The notes beneath the pieces are model-generated. The model did no database searches. It saw only the letters and a program-made list of their open reading frames with translations, and was not told where the DNA came from. From Acidobacteriaceae bacterium (GTDB lineage: Bacteria; Acidobacteriota; Terriglobia; Terriglobales; Acidobacteriaceae): 10,602 nucleotides of DNA. The position numbers and the translations under genes are program-made. The first letter of the stretch is position 1. Every line of letters begins with the position of its first letter. Shown one piece after another: positions 1 to 6,534 of the stretch. The stretch spans positions 1 to 10,602 of the forward strand of contig PMXH01000206.1 in the NCBI GenBank assembly GCA_003165855.1. Reading direction: 5' to 3'.

Positions 1-200
1 CCGAATTCTCCAGTCGGCTTTCCAAAGTCCCCCAAACCTTCTACACGATCTCCCGGATTCATTTCTTCGCCGGTAGCAGGGGGTTCCACGAGGGGTGGTT
101 TCTTGGCGCGATCCGAGTCAGCGACCGCCCCGGGATGTGACAGCGGAGGCTGGGGAGCTTTAGGCAGCTTGCGCATCGGCTTATTGGTGGTTGGGGCCAT
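1..200 (-). CDS. Small conserved protein, N-terminal part (runs off left edge)
   Basis: An open frame begins at the ATG at 200 on the minus strand and stays open to the window edge, giving about 66 residues with the C-terminus missing. A purine-rich GGAAGG lies about 10 bases upstream. The first ~45 residues are rich in Pro, Lys and Ala and look disordered. They are followed by MNPGDRVEGLGDFGKPTGEFG, which has the look of the first strands of a small SH3/KOW-like barrel (GDRVEGLG.FG.PTGEFG). From memory, short proteins with this motif and a conserved tail occur in Acidobacteriota; their function is unknown to me. An overlapping minus frame at 59-274 starts with TTG, lacks a good ribosome site and has a composition unlike a protein, so I prefer this frame. 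It is divergent from the LuxR-type gene across a 523-base gap. Function unassigned. Confidence 0.6.
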   Translation of the reverse strand, partial: MAPTTNKPMRKLPKAPQPPLSHPGAVADSDRAKKPPLVEPPATGEEMNPGDRVEGLGDFGKPTGEF

Positions 201-317
201 GTTTCCGTTGTTTCCTTCCGGTAAGCCAGAGCGACCTTCGCTGCGACTCTTCGTCTCCTCAATAGATTCAACATAGTCTTGCAAGCAATGGTTTAGCTGG
301 TCGAAACAGCTCAGTTC

Positions 318-344
318 CCACAATTAGTTTGACTAACCCTGTGG
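318..344. repeat. Interrupted dyad in the divergent intergenic region
   Basis: CCACA (318-322) pairs with TGTGG (340-344), and TTAGT (324-328) pairs with ACTAA (332-336) around TTG. The two stems are separated by a small asymmetric bulge (1 and 3 bases). It could be an operator for a dimeric regulator or a weak hairpin. A direct repeat GCTCAG (309-314 and 344-349) flanks it. Nothing in the window tells which regulator, if any, binds. Confidence 0.35.
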
Positions 345-397
345 CTCAGATTGTTTTGGAATCTGTTCGGCTTTCGTAACAAAAGTCGAAAAGATTC

Positions 398-426
398 TTG
401 ACCTTCGCCACTTCATGTACTATTGT
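398..426 (+). promoter_or_regulatory. Candidate sigma-70-type promoter
   Basis: TTGACC (398-403) and TATTGT (421-426) are separated by exactly 17 bases and point towards the LuxR-type gene. The -35 element matches consensus at five of six positions. The -10 matches less well (TAT..T). It lies about 300 bases upstream of the regulator's start, so if used it would give a long leader. Prediction by eye only. Confidence 0.35.
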
Positions 427-491
427 CGCCAAAACGCCCCCCCGGCATTTAATAAGCATACGCAAGCTGCCTGCAAAGCGGATCGGAGCAC

Positions 492-541
492 TTGATTCGC
501 ATGTTACGGGTCGCTAGAAAATGCGACTAGCGGTGAGCTAG
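492..541 (+). promoter_or_regulatory. Second candidate promoter with GCTAG inverted repeats
   Basis: TTGATT (492-497), 17 bases, then TAGAAA (515-520) gives a weaker promoter-like pair nearer the LuxR-type gene. The -10 overlaps a cluster of inverted repeats. CGCTAG (512-517) is complementary to CTAGCG (527-532), and CTAGC (527-531) is also complementary to GCTAG (537-541). A repressor or autoregulator site is possible. A longer inverted repeat, GAAAATGCG (517-525) against CGCATTTTC (568-576), spans the same area. Confidence 0.3.
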
Positions 542-712
542 CACGCATCGTATCTTTCCCCAACTCGCGCATTTTCGCAAAGGTCTCGGGATACGAGTCC
601 GGAAACTATTTTCAGGAAGGACAGAGTAGGTCCAGCCGCCAGTCACTCTAGCGGGCCCCACACTCGCGGAGTTTCTGCGTGATCGCTGGTCGACTACTGC
701 GACCGTTCGGCC

Positions 713-717
713 GGAGG
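713..717 (+). promoter_or_regulatory. Ribosome binding site of the LuxR-type gene
   Basis: GGAGG at 713-717 sits 6 bases ahead of the ATG at 724. This decides the start in favour of 724 over the in-frame GTG at 679, which has no comparable site. Confidence 0.75.
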
Positions 718-723
718 ATATGT

Positions 724-1176
724 ATGCGCACCAGCCCAACCCTAATCGCTATGGAACCGCCCGCCGAAGCTGCGATTGGCAGCGTCGAAGAAGTCATTCG
801 CACTTTGACGGGATTGATCGAAATCATAAGCCGCGGACGGGGAGCAATCGAAGCTTCCGCCGGAAGTCCCGCTGAAGAAGTGCTGGTCGATACCGAAGTA
901 GATGGCGCCCGCTATCTTCTGGTGCGCATGCGAAGGCTCGGGAGCAACCGCATTCAGCTCAGCCCGCGCGAGCAGGAGATCGTGCGAATGGTTGCCAAGG
1001 GACACCCCAACAAAGTGATCGCGGATGTACTCAACATCAGCTCTTGGACTGTATGTACGCACTTACGGCGTATCTTTGCCAAGCTGGGTGTGGGCTCGCG
1101 CGCGGCCATGGTGGCTCAACTGCTGGAGTTGGGAGTTCTCGCCTCAGAGCATCGCGCCGCGTCAGTTCCGCGCTAA
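724..1176 (+). CDS. LuxR/GerE-type helix-turn-helix transcriptional regulator
   Basis: A 150-residue protein. Residues ~78-138 form a complete LuxR C-terminal HTH domain: LSPREQEIVRMVAKG, then NKVIADVLNIS, the recognition helix around SSWTVCTHLRRIFAKLGV, and closing SRAAMVAQLLELG. The ~75-residue N-terminal part is too short for a response-regulator receiver or an autoinducer-binding domain. It contains a small segment, EEVLVDTEVDGARYLLVRMR, that I remember preceding this HTH in Acidobacteriota and some other soil bacteria; its role is not known to me. The protein probably binds DNA as a dimer through the HTH, and no phospho-acceptor site is visible. It is transcribed away from the left-edge gene and towards the long minus-strand cluster, so cluster regulation is possible but unproven. 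The ATG at 724 was chosen for its GGAGG; a GTG at 679 would add 15 residues. Confidence 0.9.
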   Translation: MRTSPTLIAMEPPAEAAIGSVEEVIRTLTGLIEIISRGRGAIEASAGSPAEEVLVDTEVDGARYLLVRMRRLGSNRIQLSPREQEIVRMVAKGHPNKVIADVLNISSWTVCTHLRRIFAKLGVGSRAAMVAQLLELGVLASEHRAASVPR

Positions 1177-1187
1177 AACATTCTTCG

Positions 1188-1213
1188 GAACCGGGCTAAA
1201 GAACCGGGCTAAA
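1188..1213. repeat. Two perfect tandem copies of a 13-base unit
   Basis: GAACCGGGCTAAA occurs twice back to back (1188-1200 and 1201-1213) between the convergent regulator and amidohydrolase genes. The second copy contains the amidohydrolase stop codon (complement of 1209-1211). No hairpin with a T-run, as in a classic intrinsic terminator, is seen in this short convergent gap. Confidence 0.8.
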
Positions 1214-2069
1214 GGTGATATTCGGACTCGCTCACGAGCGGCAAGGGATCGCGCGGGCTGGGCGCCGCTGATTCGGAGTGTGCTGCCTCATAGTGTTTCC
1301 CCCGCCAGGGCCGCGTGATTTCCACCGCCTCCCGGCTAGCCGGAACGTGACGCAACAGCCGCAGCGCGTTTCCGCCTAACACCATGGCTTGCTGGTCGCG
1401 CGGTAAACCAAGTAACCGTATCTTGTGCAGTTCCAGGCCGGGATGCGTCCAGGGTCCATCCGAGCCAAATAGCAATTTGCGGGGCCCCGCCCGCCTCACG
1501 GCTTGAACCAGGTAATCGAACTGCCGCACGGCGGACGTGTCCGCATACACGTTCGGATAACGCGCAATTTGATAAATCACCTGCTGATGGGCCTTCCAGT
1601 CGTCGGTGAAGCTGCCGAGGTGTGGAATGATGAAATTCACGTCCGGATATTGCGGAGCCAGCATGTCCACAACCTCGGGACGGCTCACCACATCCACCAG
1701 CATGGGAACCCGAAAAGCCCTTGCAGCCTCACACACTTCCCGTGTCGGCATGGCATCGAACCCGTGCACCTTGATGCCACGAAACCGCCATTTCTTCAGA
1801 GCTCGCCCCACCATGTCAGCGATTCGACCCGCATCCCGTTTGGCGTGAACGAAAGCGAATCCCACCAACCGGTCCGGGTATCTCGCTACCAGGCGGCCCA
1901 GGTAGTCGTTGGCTTCGGAGTAATTACTATGGAAGGGCGGAATAGCGATCGTCTTGTCGATGCCCGCCGCCCGGGCGCGGCGCAAATAGGGCTGAATCGG
2001 CGCGATGGTGTTCCACGGCGCGGTCATGCGGTCGCCTTTTCCTGCGTGGCAGTGGCAATCGATGATCAT
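1209..2069 (-). CDS. Amidohydrolase family protein (TIM-barrel metal-dependent hydrolase)
   Basis: A 286-residue protein of the Amidohydrolase_2 type, predicted to hydrolyse or decarboxylate a small organic substrate; the substrate is unknown. Visible metal-site elements are HxH at H6/H8 (MIIDCHCHAG), GIKVHGF at 98-104, H150 in IIPHLGSF and D204 in LLFGSDGPW. The strand that normally supplies another His (PVLIHxG type) reads VPMLVDVVSRP here, with Asp126 at that place. Residues ~245-286 form a Pro/Ser-rich tail of low complexity. The start at 2069 is preferred because its ATG overlaps the stop of the upstream peptidase gene as ATGA, a typical coupled junction, and the barrel begins exactly there. 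The upstream ATG at 2081 and a longer frame to 2141 are alternatives. Probably last gene of the operon. Cytoplasmic, no signal peptide. Confidence 0.88.
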   Translation of the reverse strand: MIIDCHCHAGKGDRMTAPWNTIAPIQPYLRRARAAGIDKTIAIPPFHSNYSEANDYLGRLVARYPDRLVGFAFVHAKRDAGRIADMVGRALKKWRFRGIKVHGFDAMPTREVCEAARAFRVPMLVDVVSRPEVVDMLAPQYPDVNFIIPHLGSFTDDWKAHQQVIYQIARYPNVYADTSAVRQFDYLVQAVRRAGPRKLLFGSDGPWTHPGLELHKIRLLGLPRDQQAMVLGGNALRLLRHVPASREAVEITRPWRGKHYEAAHSESAAPSPRDPLPLVSESEYHL

Positions 2070-3484
2070 GACCGTTGCCATTCCGTCTGCGCTTGCGTCG
2101 GCTGTGGCCTCCGCAGCCTCGCAGCCAGGGCCAGGTAACAAATGCTGGTTGCAATCGCGCTGTAGAAATTCGGCAAGTGGAATTTCTCGTTGGGACCGTG
2201 AATATGGTCGTCAGGCAGGCCAAAACCCATAAGAACCGCGGGAATCCCGAGGACCTTCTGAAAAGTGTTCACCACCGGGATCGAACCGCCCGAGCGGATA
2301 AATACCGGCGAAGCTCCAAAGCCTTTCTTGTAGGCGAATGCCGCGGCTCGCACTGCAGGGTGATGACGGTCCACCAGAGCAGGTTCGATGGGAGAGAACG
2401 TGCGCACCGAGGAACGCACTGCCGGTGGAGTAATGCGCTCGATTTGGTCGCGAAAGAGTTGCGCGATCTTTTCCGGATCCTGGTCCGGAACTAAACGAAA
2501 ACTCAGCTTAGCAATGGCACGCGCTGGGATGATGCTCTTGGCCCCGCGCCCATAATGCCCGCCCGCCATTCCATTCAGAGTCAGCGCTGGCCGGATGGTG
2601 GTGCGTTCATAAAGGCTGAAGCCCGATTCTCCCCATCCTCGTTCAACTTTTCCGTCCTGCAGGATCTGCTCGTCGGTTGGTCCCGTGCGCGCCATGAAGG
2701 CGCGCTCCTTTTCGCCCCAGCGCCGTACGTCGTCGTAGAAGCCAGGAATGGTCACGCGCCCCTGAGCATCGTGCAGCCCGGCAATCATTTCGCACAGGGC
2801 TTGCAGAGGATTGTGAACCGCGCCGCCGAAATTACCGGAGTGCAACTCATGCGGAGGACCTTTCACTACCAGTTCCGCTCGCAGCCCGCCTCTCTGCGCA
2901 TAACTGATCGCCGGCCGATCCGGAGCCAGCATCCGAGTGTCGGAGATAACCGCGGCATCTGCCCGGAGTGCGCCCTGGTTCCGCTCGATGAAGGCCGTTA
3001 AATGTGGGCTTCCGATCTCCTCCTCGCCTTCGAAGATGCACTTCACGTTGACCGGCAGAGCACGCTCGGTCTTCAAGTAGGATTCCAGAGCCTTAACGTG
3101 GGAAAAAAGCTGTCCTTTGTCGTCAGCGGCGCCGCGGGCATGGAGATCGTCGTTCTTCAGCGTCGGAGTGAACGGCGGCGTGCGCCATTCGCGCAGCGGC
3201 TCTCCCGGCAGCACGTCGTAGTGGCCATAAATAATGAGCGTAGGACGGCCTGGGGCGCGCAACCATGACGCGTACACAATAGGATTGCCTCGAGTAGGAA
3301 TGATCCGAACCCGGTCGAGCCCAATATGCTGCAAGTGCTGAGCCAGCCAACGGGCACACTTTTTCAAATCGTCCGCATGCTCCGGCTGCGAGCTCACGCT
3401 GGGAAATCGCAGAAACTCCTTCAGCTCGGAGACAAACTTCTTCTGGCCGGCACGAGCGTACTTGAGAGCACGATGCGGATCCAA
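2066..3484 (-). CDS. M20 family metallopeptidase (dipeptidase/carboxypeptidase type)
   Basis: A 472-residue di-zinc exopeptidase of the M20A type, expected to cleave dipeptides or C-terminal residues in the cytoplasm. The M20 landmarks are in order: H88 and D90 in YGHYDVLP, D121 in GAADDKGQ, the EGEEEIGS signature with E154/E155, D182 in ISDTRM, H215 in HELHSG and H429 in DDHIHGPNE. The dimerisation/lid domain lies roughly at residues 195-310, and GMAGGHYGRGAKSIIP at 305-320 is the family's usual return segment. The length is normal and the gene intact. The start is TTG at 3484. An in-frame stop lies two codons upstream, so no longer N-terminus is possible, and the first residues already match the family (ALKYARAGQKKFVSELKEFL). 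It follows the PG-binding gene by 23 bases and overlaps the amidohydrolase start by 4. Confidence 0.93.
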   Translation of the reverse strand: MDPHRALKYARAGQKKFVSELKEFLRFPSVSSQPEHADDLKKCARWLAQHLQHIGLDRVRIIPTRGNPIVYASWLRAPGRPTLIIYGHYDVLPGEPLREWRTPPFTPTLKNDDLHARGAADDKGQLFSHVKALESYLKTERALPVNVKCIFEGEEEIGSPHLTAFIERNQGALRADAAVISDTRMLAPDRPAISYAQRGGLRAELVVKGPPHELHSGNFGGAVHNPLQALCEMIAGLHDAQGRVTIPGFYDDVRRWGEKERAFMARTGPTDEQILQDGKVERGWGESGFSLYERTTIRPALTLNGMAGGHYGRGAKSIIPARAIAKLSFRLVPDQDPEKIAQLFRDQIERITPPAVRSSVRTFSPIEPALVDRHHPAVRAAAFAYKKGFGASPVFIRSGGSIPVVNTFQKVLGIPAVLMGFGLPDDHIHGPNEKFHLPNFYSAIATSICYLALAARLRRPQPTQAQTEWQRS

Positions 3485-3486
3485 GG

Positions 3487-3515
3487 CTCACCCCAGTTCG
3501 ATGGAAATCACCTCC
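3487..3515 (-). promoter_or_regulatory. Two Shine-Dalgarno-like sites ahead of a TTG start
   Basis: On the minus strand GGAGGTGA (complement of 3508-3515) overlaps the stop codon of the PG-binding gene, 23 bases before the peptidase TTG. GGGGTGAG (3487-3494) sits only 2-3 bases before it. The first is a near-perfect match to the anti-SD but is far from the start; the second is near but very close. This suggests re-initiation after the upstream gene terminates. Confidence 0.45.
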
Positions 3516-4839
3516 GAAACTGCTTCTTGTATTCGTCGAGGTCATGCGCGATAACCATCTTGGCGCTCGTATCGAGAATGTGGCCGTGTGTCCCGCACAG
3601 GACGTGATTCGGAGGTCCAGGCACCTGTCCTTTGACTGCGTCGCAGTCCGGAGCCATGGGTTGCGGCAGAGGCGCATTCTTCCATTCCAAACTCCGTCCC
3701 GCCTGCCGCTCCACCAGGTACGAGTGCTTGGCCATTTCGTACGCTTGTTTGATGACCTCATCGGCAGAGATGTTCTTCGATGCGGTTCCTTGCAGTGCAT
3801 CCTGAAAATAGGGCTGCATGACATCATTCCAAAGGCCGGGCAGAGATCCGCAGCGGATACTCTCCTGCACTTTCGCTTCAACGAACGGCACAACCTTCTC
3901 CGCGATTTCCGCTGCCTTCCGCTCCGCTCTGGGCGACGTCCCCTGGCCGGACGTTCCCTGCAGCGCGACATGATAGAAAGTCCTCATCGTAGATCTACGA
4001 TTGTCCGCGACAATCCGTTGGTTCTGGTCGAGATGAGGCAGCGACTCGGCGGGGCGCACAAGCACAACCTCCACGCGCCGGTTGCAGGCTTGCTCCGCTG
4101 GAGTTCGCGGCGCCGGAACGGCCAGCTCCCGGGCGCCACGACCGCAAGGGATCAAGTCGAAATTGCCCATTCCTACTCGGCACTCCAAATCGAAGCCCAC
4201 AGTCTCAGCTCGTTTTTCACTGAGGCCTTGCAGAAATCCCGGTTCGCGTTTTTCCCGCACGGCGTCCATGTCGTCGTGTCCCACGACGATCACTTGAGCG
4301 ACCGGAGTAACTCCGGGAGTACCGGACCGGCTCCCTGTGATTTCGGCGGCGATCGCGGCTAGCTTGTTCCGTTGGTCTGGTGGGAGTAACCCAAGATCGT
4401 CGCTATATCTGCTGAACCCCCGAATTACGAATGGACTGTCAGCGGGGCAGGTGCCGACAAATCCCTCCACCTCGTACAACGTATCGTCGTCATCTCGCTC
4501 CACTGGCCGTGGAGCCGGGATTCCGCTGAGCCGCATCAGGGCCGCTCGGGTTCTTGGCCCGAGTGTTCCGGTCGGTCGCAGGCCCCGTTCCATCTGAAAC
4601 TTCTGCAGCGCTTTTCTGGTTTGGATGGAGGGAACACCGTTCTCCACGATGCCGAATCGCGTGACCCGATTTAAGGCCTTCTGCAGCCATCGGATCTGAC
4701 CACTATTCTCACTCTTGCTCGGCCGCGGAGCGCGGTTACGAAGCGGCGCGAAACTCCCCGCTTCCATCTCCTCTTCTTGTTCCAGGAGACGATCGAAATG
4801 CTGCTCGAATTGCCGCCACGCCATTCCGTCGGTAGTCAT
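3508..4839 (-). CDS. Peptidoglycan-binding and OmpA-like domain protein
   Basis: A 443-residue protein. Residues ~47-104 match a PG_binding_1 domain (IRWLQKALNRV... then VPSIQTRKALQKFQMERGL...GTLGPRTRAAL). Residues ~120-262 match an OmpA C-terminal-like fold: VIVVGHDDMD at 183-192, LSEKRAETV at 206-214 and the closing NRRVEVVLV at 253-261. D190 and R210 fall near the places used by OmpA domains to hold diaminopimelate, but this is aligned by eye. Residues ~270-443 are a further region I do not recognise, ending CGTHGHILDTSAKMVIAHDLDEYKKQ. There is no signal peptide or membrane anchor; the N-terminus is acidic and helical. The protein is therefore either cytoplasmic, or carried outside by another route such as a tail-like particle or lysis. 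The start at 4839 is supported by a modest CGGGA; M6 is an alternative. Likely cotranscribed with the M20 gene. Confidence 0.82.
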   Translation of the reverse strand: MTTDGMAWRQFEQHFDRLLEQEEEMEAGSFAPLRNRAPRPSKSENSGQIRWLQKALNRVTRFGIVENGVPSIQTRKALQKFQMERGLRPTGTLGPRTRAALMRLSGIPAPRPVERDDDDTLYEVEGFVGTCPADSPFVIRGFSRYSDDLGLLPPDQRNKLAAIAAEITGSRSGTPGVTPVAQVIVVGHDDMDAVREKREPGFLQGLSEKRAETVGFDLECRVGMGNFDLIPCGRGARELAVPAPRTPAEQACNRRVEVVLVRPAESLPHLDQNQRIVADNRRSTMRTFYHVALQGTSGQGTSPRAERKAAEIAEKVVPFVEAKVQESIRCGSLPGLWNDVMQPYFQDALQGTASKNISADEVIKQAYEMAKHSYLVERQAGRSLEWKNAPLPQPMAPDCDAVKGQVPGPPNHVLCGTHGHILDTSAKMVIAHDLDEYKKQFRR

Positions 4840-4864
4840 ATGTCCCGCGTGTCATACCGTTTCT

Positions 4865-5113
4865 TCAGTACAGAAGTTCATCTTCCAGCAGCTCTTCGTC
4901 CATCCAAAGCACGATGTTGGGAACATCGAGCGCAAAACAATCTCCGCTGCGCCTCCACGCGTTGTAGTCGGCTCGACGTTGCCGATTGTTGAAGGCGCCT
5001 GTGTAGCCGGAGGAACCGCTACCCCCGCCGGAAGAGCCTTTACCGGACCAACCACCAATTACGGGCTTAGCGGGAAACGGTCCTTTATTGATTGGATTGA
5101 TTGGAAAAGCCAA
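4865..5113 (-). CDS. Small Gly/Ser-rich protein with acidic C-terminus, unknown function
   Basis: Eighty-two residues from a TTG at 5113, with GAGG about 7 bases before it. The in-frame TAG six codons upstream rules out a longer form. The N-terminus reads AFPINPINKGPFPAKP. A flexible stretch GWSGKGSSGGGSGSSGYTG (38-55 region) follows, then a Tyr/Trp/Arg-containing segment and a strongly acidic end, WMDEELLEDELLY. I do not recognise a family. The two-part layout (flexible linker plus acidic, partly hydrophobic helix) could suit a docking tail for a partner, which is inference. It lies 25 bases ahead of the PG-binding/OmpA-like gene and on the same strand, so the two are probably co-translated. 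An overlapping frame at 4852-5058 starts without a ribosome site and is judged a shadow. Confidence 0.6.
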   Translation of the reverse strand: MAFPINPINKGPFPAKPVIGGWSGKGSSGGGSGSSGYTGAFNNRQRRADYNAWRRSGDCFALDVPNIVLWMDEELLEDELLY

Positions 5114-5209
5114 ATATGGCCTCGCTTTCTAATCTATCGGCAGATGCGCCGAGTAATTCGGTGTGTTCGGATCGCACGCGAATGAGCCGGCCTCGCCTCG
5201 CCGCCGTCT

Positions 5210-5235
5210 CAGCGCGAACCATGCGGCTCGCGCTG
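5210..5235. other. Perfect 8-bp hairpin in the intergenic gap
   Basis: CAGCGCGA (5210-5217) and TCGCGCTG (5228-5235) form an 8-bp GC-rich stem around a 10-base loop, with two further pairs possible inside. It lies between the stop of the 390-aa gene (5253) and the start of the 82-aa gene (5113). No T-run follows on either strand, so it is not a standard intrinsic terminator. A transcript-processing or stability element, or a partial terminator within the operon, is possible. Confidence 0.5.
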
Positions 5236-5252
5236 GAACGGGGCGGCCCGGT

Positions 5253-6425
5253 TCAGACTTCAAACTCGAACTCGCGGGCCGGCTGCCGCTGCGGAGAGAC
5301 TCCCGCTTTCTGCCGGCCGTTTGCCCTTACTGGCGTCGGTTGAGTCTGATCCCACGGCAACACGCGATGTGATCCGGTCCGCTTGCTGAGGCCCATGGCC
5401 TGCGCGCTGGTCAGCCATTCTTCGGATTGTTCAGCAATCTCGAGCAACAGCGTTTCGAATTGCGCCCTCGTGGTCTGCAAAATGTGCGGCTGCGCCAGCC
5501 AGCGCATGACCTCGCGTCCCGTGACTCCCATGCGCTGCCGCGGCGACGTGACCAGGCGTTCATTGTAGTAACGAATCAATACTTCTTCCACCACATCCCA
5601 GGCATTATCGGCGCCGAACAAGCGTTTGACGTCGTCGGAGTCCAGAATCTTGAATGACTCTTCGAGCAGTTGCATCACTTCCACGCGCAGCACGTTCAGG
5701 TGGCCGAATGACAACCACTTGAGGTTGTTGCGCAGGTCCAGACCGGCGCGCCGCACAATCGCGATGGACCCGAAACTCGGATCGTATGCCCGTTCGCGGA
5801 TTACGTCGGAAATGCGTTTGTCGCGCCAGAACAAAGTGACCTGGTGAACGAAGTGTGAGAACAGCTTGTGAAAGTCGGTATTCGCACGCGAACCTGTCGG
5901 CACCGGCGCACCACCGTACCCGAAGATCCGCTTATAAGCCGACATGCGATCGGTCTTGGTATAGCGCAGCACGTCCCGGCGATCAAATTGATAGAGAGCA
6001 AAAGCTCCCGGTCCACCGGAGAGCCGTACCGTACCCGCCTTGAACAGTTCCTGCAGCTTTTGTACCGCCCGGAAAACGCCGATCTTCTCATGCTGCCAGA
6101 GGTAGTACATGTCTCCGACCGCAACGATGCGTTCCGAGGTAATGGTCTCGTCGTATGGCTCTACGCCCGCCGGCATGCGCGTCGTGCCCAATTCCCTCGC
6201 AGCCTCAGGCCCAACCCCGATCAGGGACGCGAGACCTTTATCCGGCGGTAGCGGAATCTTCGAGTCCGAGTCCACCACGGAGGCCAGCATGTCATCGATC
6301 TGCTTGGTGAGCGCGTCGGCGAGCTGCGGGTTTGAGATCAGGTCAGCCGAAAGCCGGCTCGCTACCTGCTCCCGCAGTGCCGCTATGCGGTCATATAAGC
6401 CTTGATAATCTTTTTCTGTAGACAT
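5253..6425 (-). CDS. Conserved-looking protein of unknown function (390 aa)
   Basis: I do not recognise a named family. The protein is intact, starts with ATG at 6425 and has GGAGG eight bases upstream. The N-terminal ~60 residues are predicted helical (KDYQGLYDRIAALREQVASR). Residues ~95-185 hold aromatic-rich blocks (RIVAVGDMYYLWQHEKIGVF, GAFALYQFDRRDVLRYTKTD, YKRIFGYG). Residues ~195-345 are mostly helical, including FHKLFSHFVHQVTLFWRDKR, DPSFGSIAIVRRAGLDLRNN and FGADNAWDVVEEVLIRYYNE. The C-terminal ~50 residues are Gln/Pro/Arg-rich and look disordered, ending EFEFEV. No signal peptide, membrane segment or catalytic signature was seen. The dense aromatic and charged blocks look like conserved structural or interaction surfaces rather than a degraded gene. 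It sits between the 595-aa Ig-like gene and the 82-aa gene on the same strand. Confidence 0.8.
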   Translation of the reverse strand: MSTEKDYQGLYDRIAALREQVASRLSADLISNPQLADALTKQIDDMLASVVDSDSKIPLPPDKGLASLIGVGPEAARELGTTRMPAGVEPYDETITSERIVAVGDMYYLWQHEKIGVFRAVQKLQELFKAGTVRLSGGPGAFALYQFDRRDVLRYTKTDRMSAYKRIFGYGGAPVPTGSRANTDFHKLFSHFVHQVTLFWRDKRISDVIRERAYDPSFGSIAIVRRAGLDLRNNLKWLSFGHLNVLRVEVMQLLEESFKILDSDDVKRLFGADNAWDVVEEVLIRYYNERLVTSPRQRMGVTGREVMRWLAQPHILQTTRAQFETLLLEIAEQSEEWLTSAQAMGLSKRTGSHRVLPWDQTQPTPVRANGRQKAGVSPQRQPAREFEFEV

Positions 6426-6444
6426 TGATGACCCTCCTCGTTCA

Positions 6445-6485
6445 GAGCGCTCTTCACCCGAGCTCTTTACCCGAGCTCTTCACGC
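6445..6485. repeat. Short imperfect tandem repeat upstream of the 390-aa gene
   Basis: Three adjacent units occur: GAGCGCTCTTCACCC (6445-6459), GAGCTCTTTACCC (6460-6472) and GAGCTCTTCACGC (6473-6485). They lie in the 109-base gap between two minus-strand genes. The GAGCTC cores are palindromic. They could be a protein-binding cluster or simple slippage; the ribosome site of the 390-aa gene lies between this and the start. Confidence 0.7.
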
Positions 6486-6534
6486 GACGTGCGCCTCTAC
6501 TGCGGTATTGCTCCCAGTCCTCTTACCGCCGCTA

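Noticed and set aside
59..274. Minus-strand frame of 71 codons
   Set aside because: TTG start with no ribosome site and an unprotein-like composition; the overlapping frame from 200 has a coherent motif and a purine-rich site.
1177..1208. Intrinsic terminator in the convergent gap
   Set aside because: Only a tandem repeat is seen; no stem followed by a T-run on either strand.
1503..2138. Long plus-strand frame opposite the amidohydrolase gene
   Set aside because: Antisense shadow of a gene with clear family motifs; its translation is His/Arg-rich and matches nothing.
3123..3971. Minus-strand frame of 282 codons overlapping the M20 peptidase and PG-binding genes
   Set aside because: Ser/Arg/Cys-rich shadow frame crossing two well-supported genes on the same strand.
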